Part shown: positions 25,516-33,410 of the stretch, piece after piece
Layout: each line of letters starts with the position of its first letter
How positions within the stretch are numbered: the first letter of the stretch is position 1
Assembly: GCA_029838215.1 (NCBI GenBank)
Contig: JALGVI010000047.1
Span: 1-42,039, forward strand
Reading direction: 5' to 3'
Length of the DNA: 42,039 nucleotides
Source: Candidatus Helarchaeota archaeon
Lineage (GTDB): Archaea > Asgardarchaeota > Lokiarchaeia > Helarchaeales > RDOG01
Notes under the pieces: model-generated
The model's database searches: none
The model's input: the letters and a program-made list of their open reading frames with translations, nothing else
Told to the model about the DNA's origin: nothing
Made by a program: the position numbers and the translations under genes

Positions 25516-26718
25516 ATGAAGACAAAATCTAATTTCTTTTCCAAGTCCTTGAATAAAAAAGAACGGATTCTTTATGATCGACAATTCCGTTTGACCAATT
25601 GGGATCAAGAATTCATAAAAAAATCCAAAGTGCTCATCGTGGGCGTTGGTGGACTTGGTTGTGAGATTGCGAAGAATTTGGCCATGCTTGGAGTTAACAT
25701 GTATCTTTTAGATTTAGACACGATCGAACATACAAATCTAAATCGACAAGTTTTATTCTCACGTGCGTCGGTTGGACAACCAAAAGCACGGGTAGCAGCA
25801 AAATTCATCAAGAAACACATTAATCCAAACGTGCACGTGCGAGGCATTTACGATTCTCTTGAAAAAGTCAATCCCGTATTGTACGAAAAAGTCGATTTGG
25901 TCGTTTCAGGCTTGGATTCCATGAATGCTCGCCTCATCTTGAATAATATTTGCATTCAAAATGGTAAAATCCTTGTAGACGGTGGCACGAAAAATTACCA
26001 CGGACACGTTTATTCAGTCTTTCCAGGAAAAAACGCTTGCCTTGAATGTTATCCCGTTACTGTTCAAGATGACAATGACATGGATGCATGTACCGTTGTA
26101 GGCGAACCTCGTAAGCGAAATCATTGTGCCTTAAAAGCCATGATGAAATTCAAGGAACTCACGAATCGAGATCCAAATGTTGAAAAAATGCGAGAACTTC
26201 AATGGATATTGAAACAAGCCAATGCTTGGTGCAAGCAGTATAACTGGGAATTCTTTACATTAGATGAGATAATTCATTTAATTGATGTTCACGAACCAGC
26301 TATCATTACGATTAATAGCGTCATTGCAGCAATTCAAAGTCATGAAGTAGTCAAAATACTGCATTGGTTAAACGAACCAAACAATGAAAGAAATTTGGGT
26401 CCTCCATTAATGCAATATTTAATCTATAATGGAATGACGGGTAGTTTCTATGCACTGGAAAAGAAGAGAAATCCAGAATGCATGGTTTGTGGCCCCAACG
26501 CAAAGCGCATTCAATTGAAAATGTCCACGCATGAACCCATCCAAAATATCGTTAAAAAATTACAGAAGAAAGGTCTTCCCGTATCCGAATATTCAAGCGT
26601 TGCCAATACATCCCTTGAAATTCTTGATCTGCGGCAACGACTCGCGGATGCGGGAATCATGAATAATTCCCTATTATTTGTTGATGATATTAATGTTTTA
26701 ATAAAAATTAGAGGTTGA
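25516..26718 (+). CDS. E1-like ubiquitin-activating enzyme (UBA3-type)
   Basis: 400 residues. The adenylation domain starts with RILYDRQFRLTNWDQ (as in eukaryotic E1s), has the ATP loop GVGGLG at 43-48, DLDTIEHTNLNRQ at 66-78, K90 and D134. Zn ligands are C175/C178 (CLEC) and a second CxxC in ECMVCGP near 320. DACTVVGEPRKRNHC (190-204) aligns with the catalytic-Cys segment of UBA3 and UBA2 (CTIAxxPRxxxHC), so C192 is the likely thioester Cys. The last about 75 residues look like a ubiquitin-fold domain (UFD) for E2 docking. It combines activation, thioester and E2-binding parts in one chain, unlike simple MoeB/ThiF proteins. Confidence 0.93.
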   Translation: MKTKSNFFSKSLNKKERILYDRQFRLTNWDQEFIKKSKVLIVGVGGLGCEIAKNLAMLGVNMYLLDLDTIEHTNLNRQVLFSRASVGQPKARVAAKFIKKHINPNVHVRGIYDSLEKVNPVLYEKVDLVVSGLDSMNARLILNNICIQNGKILVDGGTKNYHGHVYSVFPGKNACLECYPVTVQDDNDMDACTVVGEPRKRNHCALKAMMKFKELTNRDPNVEKMRELQWILKQANAWCKQYNWEFFTLDEIIHLIDVHEPAIITINSVIAAIQSHEVVKILHWLNEPNNERNLGPPLMQYLIYNGMTGSFYALEKKRNPECMVCGPNAKRIQLKMSTHEPIQNIVKKLQKKGLPVSEYSSVANTSLEILDLRQRLADAGIMNNSLLFVDDINVLIKIRG

Positions 26719-26723
26719 TTAGC

Positions 26724-27002
26724 ATGGTTTATAAAAATAAGAGAAAAGTTTTGAACGAAATAGAACGCGCAGTTAAACTATTGTATGTAAATGGTCACAA
26801 GACGAAAGATTGGAAAAAGAACAGGAAAAACATCCAAGAATTCGTTGGAAATTACCTGCAACGTCATGACTTCAAACCGGAGAAAATCATCACGGAAATT
26901 CGAAAAGACGGCGTTGAAATTCACATCCACGATCTCAAGCGTGTTTCGCGACCCACTTTATTCAATCAATTGACTAAAGCAATTTTTGCTTCAACAACAT
27001 GA
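26724..27002 (+). CDS. 92-aa basic protein between E1 and E2
   Basis: 92 residues, strongly basic, from the ATG at 26724 with GAGGTTGAT 5-13 nt upstream; a TTG at 26715 is less likely. It starts only 5 bp after the E1 stop and ends 15 bp before the E2 start. By eye it has an N-terminal helix (RKVLNEIERAVKLLYVNG), a Lys-rich loop, a second helix (QEFVGNYLQRH) and a beta hairpin (KIITEIRKDGVEIHIHDLKRVS). There are no Cys residues, so it is not a Zn protein or thioester enzyme. No family was recognised. Tight coupling suggests it works with E1 or E2. Confidence 0.85.
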   Translation: MVYKNKRKVLNEIERAVKLLYVNGHKTKDWKKNRKNIQEFVGNYLQRHDFKPEKIITEIRKDGVEIHIHDLKRVSRPTLFNQLTKAIFASTT

Positions 27003-27017
27003 AAGGAGTTGGTTTGA

Positions 27018-27548
27018 GTGAGCCTGAGAAGTAAACGAATCATTCAAGAATTTAACATGTTAAAAGAAATGTATCGAGCAAAAAAAATTCGACAGCTTAA
27101 ATCGGCAAATGGCAATAAAAAAAATATTGAACACTTGAAAATCCTCTTGGTCGGTCCAAAAAACACACCTTATCAAGGTGGTTTGTTTAAATTAGAAGTC
27201 CGCTTCCCCAAAAGCTATCCAATGGAGCCTCCATTCGTAAGATTACATACGCCAATTTGGCATCCAAATTTTTGGCCAGACCCAAAAGAATTTCCAGGAA
27301 GAAGGAACATTTGCTTGGACCTCGTAAATCCATCGAAAAAAGGAAATGGAGGAGGATGGACTCCCAGTAAATCCATTTCGACAGTAATCAACAGCATCTA
27401 TATGATGCTGGATACTAGAGGTGCATTCGTTAATCCCACGGACGTGTATAACAAAAAAGCAGGACTAGAACTCATGAAAAATCGTAAGGCTTTCGAAAAG
27501 AAAGCACGAACCATCACGAAAAAATACGCTCGGGAAAAGTGGAACTGA
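27018..27548 (+). CDS. E2 ubiquitin-conjugating enzyme (UBC fold)
   Basis: 176 residues. The N-terminal helix SKRIIQEFNMLKEMY matches the E1-binding helix of E2s. LLVGPKNTPYQGGLFKLEVRFPKSYPMEPPFVRL is cut here to its signature parts YQGGLF and FPKSYPMEPP, which are near-canonical. The HPN motif is at 82-84 and the catalytic Cys at 99 in NICLDLV, followed by GWTPSKSISTVINSI, the usual post-Cys helix. Fourteen residues separate HPN from Cys instead of the common seven, giving an insertion WPDPKEF. It starts with GTG and has GAAAGGAG 9 nt upstream. It receives the modifier from the E1 encoded upstream. Confidence 0.95.
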   Translation: MSLRSKRIIQEFNMLKEMYRAKKIRQLKSANGNKKNIEHLKILLVGPKNTPYQGGLFKLEVRFPKSYPMEPPFVRLHTPIWHPNFWPDPKEFPGRRNICLDLVNPSKKGNGGGWTPSKSISTVINSIYMMLDTRGAFVNPTDVYNKKAGLELMKNRKAFEKKARTITKKYAREKWN

Positions 27549-27558
27549 GGTCATTTTA

Positions 27559-28278
27559 GTGACTAATAGCTCTTCAAATCCCACTGAAAGGAATACGGAA
27601 TTTATCAGCATTTCAAAAAAAGTCCTTAATGACATTTGTGCTTTTATTAGCTTCTTGGAAGAAGAACATCAAGTAAGAACCACGCCAAAGATACCCCAGA
27701 CGACAAAAAAAACGGAAATCCAAACCAGAGAAGTGAGTGATGTTTTCATTTCTTCTAAAGCATTGTTGAAACTTGCAACGCACGCCATCAAATATGCAAA
27801 TTATAAAAGAAACGTATGGGTTGAAGTTATTGGGTTATTGGCAGGAAACGAAAAGAATGGCAAGATGTTCATTAATGATGCATACCCAATGGGATCTGGT
27901 AACGCAATCTCCGTGAAAATTAAGAATCCCAGCAACTATTTAAAGGTATGGAACAAGATCCGAAAAAAAGGCGATTATATCGTGGGATGGTACCATTCTC
28001 ATCCTGGATACGATCTTTTCATGAGCATGGAAGACGTGAACACGCAACGTCGCTATCAAGCATTTTATGAAAAAAGCATTGCATTAGTATTTGACCCCAC
28101 ATTAGTGAATGGCAAGTCTTGGGGATTTAAAATCTTTAGATTGAAAAGCATAAACAAGACAGTATGGCATGAAGTATCGTGCACGGTCGAAGATGGATGG
28201 ACTCCAAAAATATTTCCAAATTTGCTCCGATTCATCGATTCCAATTCATTAAACGATTTTGTCGAACATGACAGGTGA
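27559..28278 (+). CDS. JAMM/MPN+ deubiquitinase, Rpn11-like
   Basis: 239 residues. The metalloprotease motif is complete: E89 in VEVIGLLAG, then GWYHSHPGYDLFMSMEDVNTQ with H146, H148, S156 and D159. The segment GWYHSHPG...S..D.NTQ is almost the same as in proteasomal Rpn11. An about 60-residue N-terminal extension precedes the MPN fold. It is expected to remove the C-terminal Phe from the Ub precursor and to cleave conjugates. The GTG start is preceded by TGAGGTC. It lies 10 bp after the E2 gene and 26 bp before the RING gene. Confidence 0.94.
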   Translation: MTNSSSNPTERNTEFISISKKVLNDICAFISFLEEEHQVRTTPKIPQTTKKTEIQTREVSDVFISSKALLKLATHAIKYANYKRNVWVEVIGLLAGNEKNGKMFINDAYPMGSGNAISVKIKNPSNYLKVWNKIRKKGDYIVGWYHSHPGYDLFMSMEDVNTQRRYQAFYEKSIALVFDPTLVNGKSWGFKIFRLKSINKTVWHEVSCTVEDGWTPKIFPNLLRFIDSNSLNDFVEHDR

Positions 28279-28304
28279 AAAATGCGCGTGAATGAAAATG
28301 AGAG

Positions 28305-29474
28305 GTGGAAATTATAAAGAGAATTCAGCTCAGCTATTTGATAATTTTGGGCATCGGAGTGGGCATTGGAATAGTCGACTCCATTTTACGCCTCTCAATC
28401 TTTCCATTTTTTTCTTGGTCGTTCATCGCCAGTTGGATTATCGGAACTATCTATTATATTCAAAAAATCAGGTTTAATCAACGTTTTAACGTTCGACTAA
28501 ATCAGGTATTTTTCATTTTTTGGCCAAACATGATGGGTACAGCCACGCTGGCATTTGGAAGCATTTCTGTTATCTTGAATGAGAGCATTTTAGGCGTGGT
28601 TCATTTCTCAATTTTCACGTTAATATTAGCATTACCATACCAGATAATTGGTTATATATTCATCTGGAAATCATTGGGACAATATCGCTTCGTTTTTTTT
28701 CAAGGTAAAGAAAAAAATGCTAAAGCCGTGGGTTTTTTCTTCTTGACATTTTTCATGATTATTTATTTCTCTATCGTGGCATTTGTAAGTCTTCTAGATC
28801 TTCTAGCTCTGATATTCGGTTTAGCAATGTTAATTTTATTTATTGAAAGAATCGTGTATCATTCAACTCATAGAGCCATTCTTGTCAATTCCTCTCCTAG
28901 ACGAGCACGTTCAAGAAATACGGCACGAGGTCTGGATATCCCTGCTCCAGCATTAAGCATTGCTGCAGAAGTCCCACCTGTAACATCTCGGACGCGACCC
29001 ACTCAAAGACAGAATACAAGAACTCCCAGGCGAGTCTCAACACGATCGAGACAAACAACACCTCGAAGGAATGAACACGGACATGCACGCAGACCTAGCG
29101 TGAATTCGCCTCTATCATCCAATAATAAAAATAAAAAAGACAAAAAAATCTTAGATCTTCTTCCAACAGGAATGAATATTGATATTAATGACTTCAAATG
29201 TCTATTCTGCTTCGAGATTCCCAATACGAACAATAGAAATCGTAAGATCGTTATTTGTCCCAAATGCAAGAGACCTGCACATCTGGACGAATGGAATGCT
29301 TGGAAAACAACCTCCCCAAGCTGTCCCCGTTGTAATGCAAAAATTAACGGTTCCCAAAAAATCGTGTCATCGCAAACATACGTAAAAGTTGTAAAGTATT
29401 TTTCGAAAAACAAAGAAAAATTCAAGAAATTGACCCGAATGGCAGTACTTCAATCAGTACAAAGAAGAAATTAA
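28305..29474 (+). CDS. Membrane-embedded RING-like protein, candidate E3 ligase
   Basis: 389 residues. The first about 185 carry four or five hydrophobic helices (about 10-28, 32-48, 66-85, 93-115, 143-180). A 100-residue basic, Ser/Thr/Arg-rich linker follows (SPRRARSRNTARG; TPRRVSTRSRQTTPRR). Then comes a RING-like domain C299-x2-C302-x15-C318-x2-C321-x4-H326-x13-C340-x2-C343. Seven ligands are clear; the usual Cys three after the His is Glu (HLDE). The pattern fits the small RING or Prok-RING fingers of archaeal Ub operons. It would recruit E2 to the membrane with the RING probably cytosolic. GTG 28305 is the first possible start after a stop at 28299, but a good ribosome site is lacking, so the start is uncertain. 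Confidence 0.85.
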   Translation: MEIIKRIQLSYLIILGIGVGIGIVDSILRLSIFPFFSWSFIASWIIGTIYYIQKIRFNQRFNVRLNQVFFIFWPNMMGTATLAFGSISVILNESILGVVHFSIFTLILALPYQIIGYIFIWKSLGQYRFVFFQGKEKNAKAVGFFFLTFFMIIYFSIVAFVSLLDLLALIFGLAMLILFIERIVYHSTHRAILVNSSPRRARSRNTARGLDIPAPALSIAAEVPPVTSRTRPTQRQNTRTPRRVSTRSRQTTPRRNEHGHARRPSVNSPLSSNNKNKKDKKILDLLPTGMNIDINDFKCLFCFEIPNTNNRNRKIVICPKCKRPAHLDEWNAWKTTSPSCPRCNAKINGSQKIVSSQTYVKVVKYFSKNKEKFKKLTRMAVLQSVQRRN

Positions 29475-29499
29475 TACGAAGGAATTTAACCAAGCTTTC

Positions 29500-30036
29500 T
29501 TAAACTTCAATTTCATCGTACTTTTTCTTAAAAGTTTCGTAAGCCTCTTGATCATAAAGAACAAAAACTACTTTTTTCAAATGTGTCTTTTCATCTTGAA
29601 GAAACTTCACGGTTGAAGTCAGCATTATCTCAGCACAACGATCCAGCGGGAACCCAAAAATTCCTGTTGAAATAGCAGGGAATGCCAACGTTTTAATTCC
29701 ATTTTCCTCTGCACAAATTAGCGTGTTTATTGTTGCATTTTTGAGCTTAGCGTCTTCGTCACCCTCGCCCATTCGAGGTCCAACCGTATGAATCACGTAT
29801 TTTGCAGGTAAGTCACCAGCAGTTGTAATGACTGCGGACCCAACAGAAGTCCCTCGAGGATACTTGATCTTGCATTCTTCTTGAATTCGGGGACCACCCT
29901 TGCGACGTATGGCACCGGCCACACCTGCACCCAAAACTAAACGAGAATTCGCTGCATTCACGATAGCATCTAATTTCTGATCGGTAATGTCTCCTTTCTC
30001 GATTATGATTTCTGTCTGCCCAACTTGCAAAACCAT
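29500..30036 (-). CDS. Macrodomain ADP-ribose hydrolase/binder
   Basis: 178 residues from the ATG at 30036, chosen because AAGGAAGGTC lies just upstream; an upstream start at 30150 would add 38 residues unlike the family. The MacroD/O-acetyl-ADP-ribose deacetylase motifs are present: GDITDQKLDAIVNAANSRL, LGAGVAGAIRRKGG, GSAVITTAGDLPAKYVIHTVGP, and FPAISTGIFGFP. This set predicts removal of mono-ADP-ribose from proteins or turnover of O-acetyl-ADP-ribose. It converges with the RING gene (25 bp between stops), so it is not in the Ub transcript. Confidence 0.92.
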   Translation of the reverse strand: MVLQVGQTEIIIEKGDITDQKLDAIVNAANSRLVLGAGVAGAIRRKGGPRIQEECKIKYPRGTSVGSAVITTAGDLPAKYVIHTVGPRMGEGDEDAKLKNATINTLICAEENGIKTLAFPAISTGIFGFPLDRCAEIMLTSTVKFLQDEKTHLKKVVFVLYDQEAYETFKKKYDEIEV

Positions 30037-30233
30037 TGATAAAGACCTTCCTTCAAATGCATGTTTCAGGACGTGCGCCTTATGATTAAGAAATTCTGTC
30101 CTTATTACAATTAAGCATCGAGTTATAAAAATCGTACTGAATAGAAACAAATGAAAATTTATAATTCACGACTCGATAAAGTGAGAAGAATTCGTTCACG
30201 AAATGAGAAACAAGGAGCATCTCACGTAAAATT

Positions 30234-31679
30234 TCAGGATGACCTAGATTTTAAATATTCAGCATGTCTTGAAATCAATTTCATGGTGAGAGCCGCCTGC
30301 GTGATGCTCGAAAAAAAAGGAACGTGGTAACTGAAAAGAGCATTTCGATATCTAATGGCAAATCGAGTCGTATCGTCAGATTCTCGATCGATGAGACCGA
30401 GATAAATGAATGGATTTGTTAAAGTCTGGTTCAACTCGCCCAAATACTTGGCAAGGATTTGTCCGAGCTTTTTTCCTTCCATTTTTTGCAATCTCGCCAA
30501 GCGATCAAGATTATACGACGTGCAAACCAAATCGATTTGGGGATCACTTGATACAACTTGGATGCATTTCATGAAGACATCCACCAAGATCCCCATCGCA
30601 CCCAAATCAACGGGATTTTTGACAGAAACATTGACATCGGGTAATATTTCTTTCAATTTTTCTTGAGTTTCACGCTCGAGCGTGGGGACACGAAATCCTT
30701 GCTGAGAAAACGTATCGGTGATTTCGACACCAGCACCCCCACCTGCAACGATGATTGCCACGCGATCCATCTTTTTCAATCGTTCTCGGGGTAATATGGA
30801 TAACACGTGTAAAACATCCATGAACTCCGCGCGGTTACGGACAGGAATCACACCAACCTGCAGCATTGCTTCTTCCCACAATTGTAGATCAGATCGAATG
30901 GCTGCAGTATGTGACTGTGCGGCTTTTAATCCATCTTCCGTCTGTCCTCCCTTCCATATCACGACTGGCTTTGACTTCGTGGTTTCTTTCAGGGCTTGCA
31001 AGAACTCCAAACCATTTGCAGAACCAAACGATTCAAGATACATGCCGATAACGTCAGTATCAGGATCGCGTGCATAATATTCTAGAAAATCCAAGCAATT
31101 CAAGTCTGCTTGATTTCCAAAACTGACGCCCTTCGAGAAATAAACGCCGCGTGTTGGTCCAATTCTCAGAAAGGTCGTAGCCAAGCCACCAGATTGGGAA
31201 CAAAAAGCAACATTTCCTGTCGTCTTAAAAGAAGCGCGCGGAAAAAAAGACACCCGAGACTTGGCACAGAAACCACCCATGCAATTGGGTCCGATTATCC
31301 GCGTTCGTGTTCCGCGCGTGATTTTTAGAAGTTCGTCTTGCAAATCGACGCGCCCAATTTCGGCAAAACCAGAAGTGAATATGGACACGAATTTCACGCC
31401 AATCTTCACGCAATCCTTAATCAGGTGCGGGACAAGGTCGGCACGAATGCAGGAAATTACAACATCCGGAACCGTTGGAGTAGCCAAGACGGAAGGAAAA
31501 CATTTCTTCCCATCGATCATCTCATACTTTGGATTGACATAATAGACTTTTCCTTTATAACCAACTTTCAAGGAATTCATGAAAAAAGTCGAGCCGAAAT
31601 TTCGCTTCTCAGAAGCACCAACGATCGCGATACTTTCAGGAAAGAAAAATCGTGTCAAATCCCATTGATTTCGAACCAT
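30234..31679 (-). CDS. Acyl-CoA synthetase (ADP-forming), alpha-type subunit
   Basis: 481 residues. A CoA-binding Rossmann domain (SIAIVGASEKRNFGS, 16-30) is followed by succinyl-CoA-ligase-like domains with IIGPNCMGG and AFCSQSGGLA. The phosphohistidine is H257 in AAQSHTAAI, the expected position in archaeal ACD alpha subunits. The family makes ATP from acyl-CoA in fermentation. No ATP-grasp beta domain is fused and no beta gene is in the window, so the partner is elsewhere or the protein acts differently. GVSFGNQADLN is also conserved. It stands alone on the minus strand. Confidence 0.88.
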   Translation of the reverse strand: MVRNQWDLTRFFFPESIAIVGASEKRNFGSTFFMNSLKVGYKGKVYYVNPKYEMIDGKKCFPSVLATPTVPDVVISCIRADLVPHLIKDCVKIGVKFVSIFTSGFAEIGRVDLQDELLKITRGTRTRIIGPNCMGGFCAKSRVSFFPRASFKTTGNVAFCSQSGGLATTFLRIGPTRGVYFSKGVSFGNQADLNCLDFLEYYARDPDTDVIGMYLESFGSANGLEFLQALKETTKSKPVVIWKGGQTEDGLKAAQSHTAAIRSDLQLWEEAMLQVGVIPVRNRAEFMDVLHVLSILPRERLKKMDRVAIIVAGGGAGVEITDTFSQQGFRVPTLERETQEKLKEILPDVNVSVKNPVDLGAMGILVDVFMKCIQVVSSDPQIDLVCTSYNLDRLARLQKMEGKKLGQILAKYLGELNQTLTNPFIYLGLIDRESDDTTRFAIRYRNALFSYHVPFFSSITQAALTMKLISRHAEYLKSRSS

Positions 31680-31997
31680 TGATGTCGCCCTTATCCAATT
31701 CTTAAAATAATTAATGCACGTAAGACAGATCAGGGAAAATCTTGAACATGATAATTATCGTCTTTTCAGTTATAATTTTTGGCTTGAAGAAATAGCCCTT
31801 CATTCAACATGGATCGAAAATAAATACGAAAGCCGTGTAATTAATATTGAAGATTTGCAGTGATGATACTGACCTGGAATGAGAAACATGTCAATTTCAG
31901 ATGATTTTCCTCAAAAATATCTGAACAAATCTTCAAAAACCTGTTTTTTTTTGGAAAGAATGAAATAAAAAAAAGAGAAAGTAAAAAATGAAGAAAT

Positions 31998-32192
31998 CTA
32001 AAAATCTTTTGCCATTAAGGTTTTTCTTTTTGCGCCTTTAGCATGTTCAATTGCGTCATCAAGCACTTTTTTAATCGATTTGTTCAACACGTTGCCACCA
32101 AGCACTTCCTTGGAAATATTACACCCCTTCGAGTTAACATATTTTCGGACTGCAGCTTTCACGAACAAATTTGGTTCCTTTTCTGCCGGCAT
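31998..32192 (-). CDS. Short histone-fold protein (DUF1931-like)
   Basis: 64 residues. NLFVKAAVRKYVNSKG as helix 1, a long central helix ending LDDAIEHAKGA, and KRKTLMAKDF, the typical loop 2 plus start of helix 3 (archaeal histones have GRKTI.AED), indicate a histone fold. Helix 3 is cut short directly after KDF, and GGNVLNKSIKK is unusual in the central helix. It resembles the DUF1931 group of single histone-fold proteins more than HMf. DNA packing or transcription-factor-like binding is inferred. A TATA box on the minus strand lies at 32250-32258. Confidence 0.75.
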   Translation of the reverse strand: MPAEKEPNLFVKAAVRKYVNSKGCNISKEVLGGNVLNKSIKKVLDDAIEHAKGAKRKTLMAKDF

Positions 32193-32249
32193 TAAAACCC
32201 ACCCGTTAATTATTTGCTCAAATAAACGAAATTGAGTTTATCCAAGATC

Positions 32250-32258
32250 TATTTAAAG
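32250..32258 (-). promoter_or_regulatory. TATA box of the histone-fold gene
   Basis: On the minus strand it reads CTTTAAATA, ending at the stop codon of the parvulin gene upstream; transcription would start near 32225, about 33 nt before the histone ATG at 32192. Confidence 0.5.
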
Positions 32259-32609
32259 TTATCCAGTTCGCTTGATAACATGATAGCCGTGCACCGTTTT
32301 TACCGGGCTCGAAACTTCACCAATTTTTAATTTCATCACTGCGGTTTCAAATTCTTTCACCATGTCTCCCCGCTTAAATTCACCAAGGTCTCCGCCACGC
32401 TTTTTGGATGGACATTCCGAATATTGCCTCGCCAATTTCGCGAAATCTGCTCCAGAATCGATATCTTCTTTAATTTCCTCAGCAATGCTTAGTTTCTTAA
32501 CGAGAATGTGAGAAGCTCGCATGTGACCTGCCTTGACCTTTTTTCCTTTTTTACCAGTAGAAGGAGACGAGTTTTTTGGCTTTCCTTTCTGTTTTGGTTT
32601 TTTGCCCAA
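32259..32609 (-). CDS. Parvulin-type peptidyl-prolyl isomerase
   Basis: 116 residues from the TTG at 32609, with GAGGTG about 6 nt upstream. The Lys-rich N-terminus of about 25 residues precedes the parvulin domain: [61 protein letters not shown], and YHVIKRTG. The two His of the fold (SHIL, GYHVI) and the conserved Cys (SECPS) are present. It is cytosolic, since there is no signal peptide. A damaged partial copy of its 5' part lies at 33411-33496. Confidence 0.93.
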   Translation of the reverse strand: MGKKPKQKGKPKNSSPSTGKKGKKVKAGHMRASHILVKKLSIAEEIKEDIDSGADFAKLARQYSECPSKKRGGDLGEFKRGDMVKEFETAVMKLKIGEVSSPVKTVHGYHVIKRTG

Positions 32610-32681
32610 AAATAACACCTCAGGCAATAAAATTGAATTTATAATTAAAGATTTTAAGCAATAAAGTGGAAGTTTCAAAGG

Positions 32682-32710
32682 GATATATATATGTGTACAC
32701 GTACATATAT
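32682..32710 (+). promoter_or_regulatory. Promoter/operator of the vapBC-like pair
   Basis: GATATATATATG is a strong TATA box at about 32682-32692. Overlapping it, ATATATGT (32687-32694) and ACATATAT (32703-32710) form a perfect 8-bp inverted repeat with 8 bp between. Start of transcription would fall near 32713, at the ATG at 32715, so the message is probably leaderless. The repeat is a likely autoregulation site for the antitoxin-toxin complex. Confidence 0.55.
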
Positions 32711-32714
32711 CGTA

Positions 32715-32954
32715 ATGACTTCAAAAACCATTAGCATTACTGAAGATGTATACAACGAATTGATAAAGATTAAAGCACGAGATGAAAGCTTTTCTCAGTT
32801 ATTTTTACGAATGTTAAAAAATTATAAACAAAATATAGAGGATTCCTTTGGATCTTGGAATTTATCCGATGAAGAAAAGACAGAAATCTGGAAAGATCTT
32901 TCAACACATCCAGGAAGGCGGTGGAATAAGCAAAAATTGGGTGTATCGAAATGA
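32715..32954 (+). CDS. vapB: VapB-type antitoxin (COG1753-like)
   Basis: 79 residues. [20 protein letters not shown] is the ribbon-helix-helix DNA-binding part typical of archaeal VapB antitoxins of the COG1753 group, followed by [11 protein letters not shown]. The acidic and aromatic C-terminus would wrap the toxin. An in-frame ATG at 32691 lies inside the operator and upstream of the predicted transcription start, so 32715 is chosen. The stop overlaps the toxin start by 4 bp. Confidence 0.85.
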   Translation: MTSKTISITEDVYNELIKIKARDESFSQLFLRMLKNYKQNIEDSFGSWNLSDEEKTEIWKDLSTHPGRRWNKQKLGVSK

Positions 32955-33358
32955 TAATGCTTGATACCGCGGCATGCATTGATTATTTGAATGGAGTCAA
33001 GGGCATTAAAAACATTCTTTCAAGAAAAGAAAAGATGTTATGCACGACAACGATTTCAGTCTATGAGGTAAATATAGGGCTGGAACGAACCAAACGAAAA
33101 AAATCCGAGCAAAGATATCTTGAATTATTTAAAAAATGGATGGGATTTTTAAGCGGTTTGCAAATTTTTTCGTTTAAAATGAAAGAAGCAGAAAAAGCTG
33201 CTAAAATTCATGATATTTTAGAATCCAAAGGCAAGATGATTGTTGATAATGATATTTTGATAGCGGGCATCATGAGTGCGAATGGAATTGTCGAAATAAT
33301 AACGCGAAACATCCAGCATTTTGAAAACATACCCGATATTGAAATCATTTCATATTAA
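32951..33358 (+). CDS. vapC: VapC-type PIN-domain toxin ribonuclease
   Basis: 135 residues. The PIN acidic residues are present: D5 (MLDTAACIDYL), E39 (SVYEVNIGLE), and D98/D100 (IVDNDILIAGI), with TRNIQHF near the end where many VapC proteins have TRN..F. It is expected to cleave a specific RNA, often initiator tRNA or rRNA. It is coupled to the antitoxin by ATGA overlap. The pair lies between the parvulin gene and its broken copy. Confidence 0.88.
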   Translation: MIMLDTAACIDYLNGVKGIKNILSRKEKMLCTTTISVYEVNIGLERTKRKKSEQRYLELFKKWMGFLSGLQIFSFKMKEAEKAAKIHDILESKGKMIVDNDILIAGIMSANGIVEIITRNIQHFENIPDIEIISY

Positions 33359-33410
33359 AATAATTCTAAATAAGAGATGTCCGAGAAGAAATTTCGAAAT
33401 ATCCTGTTTT

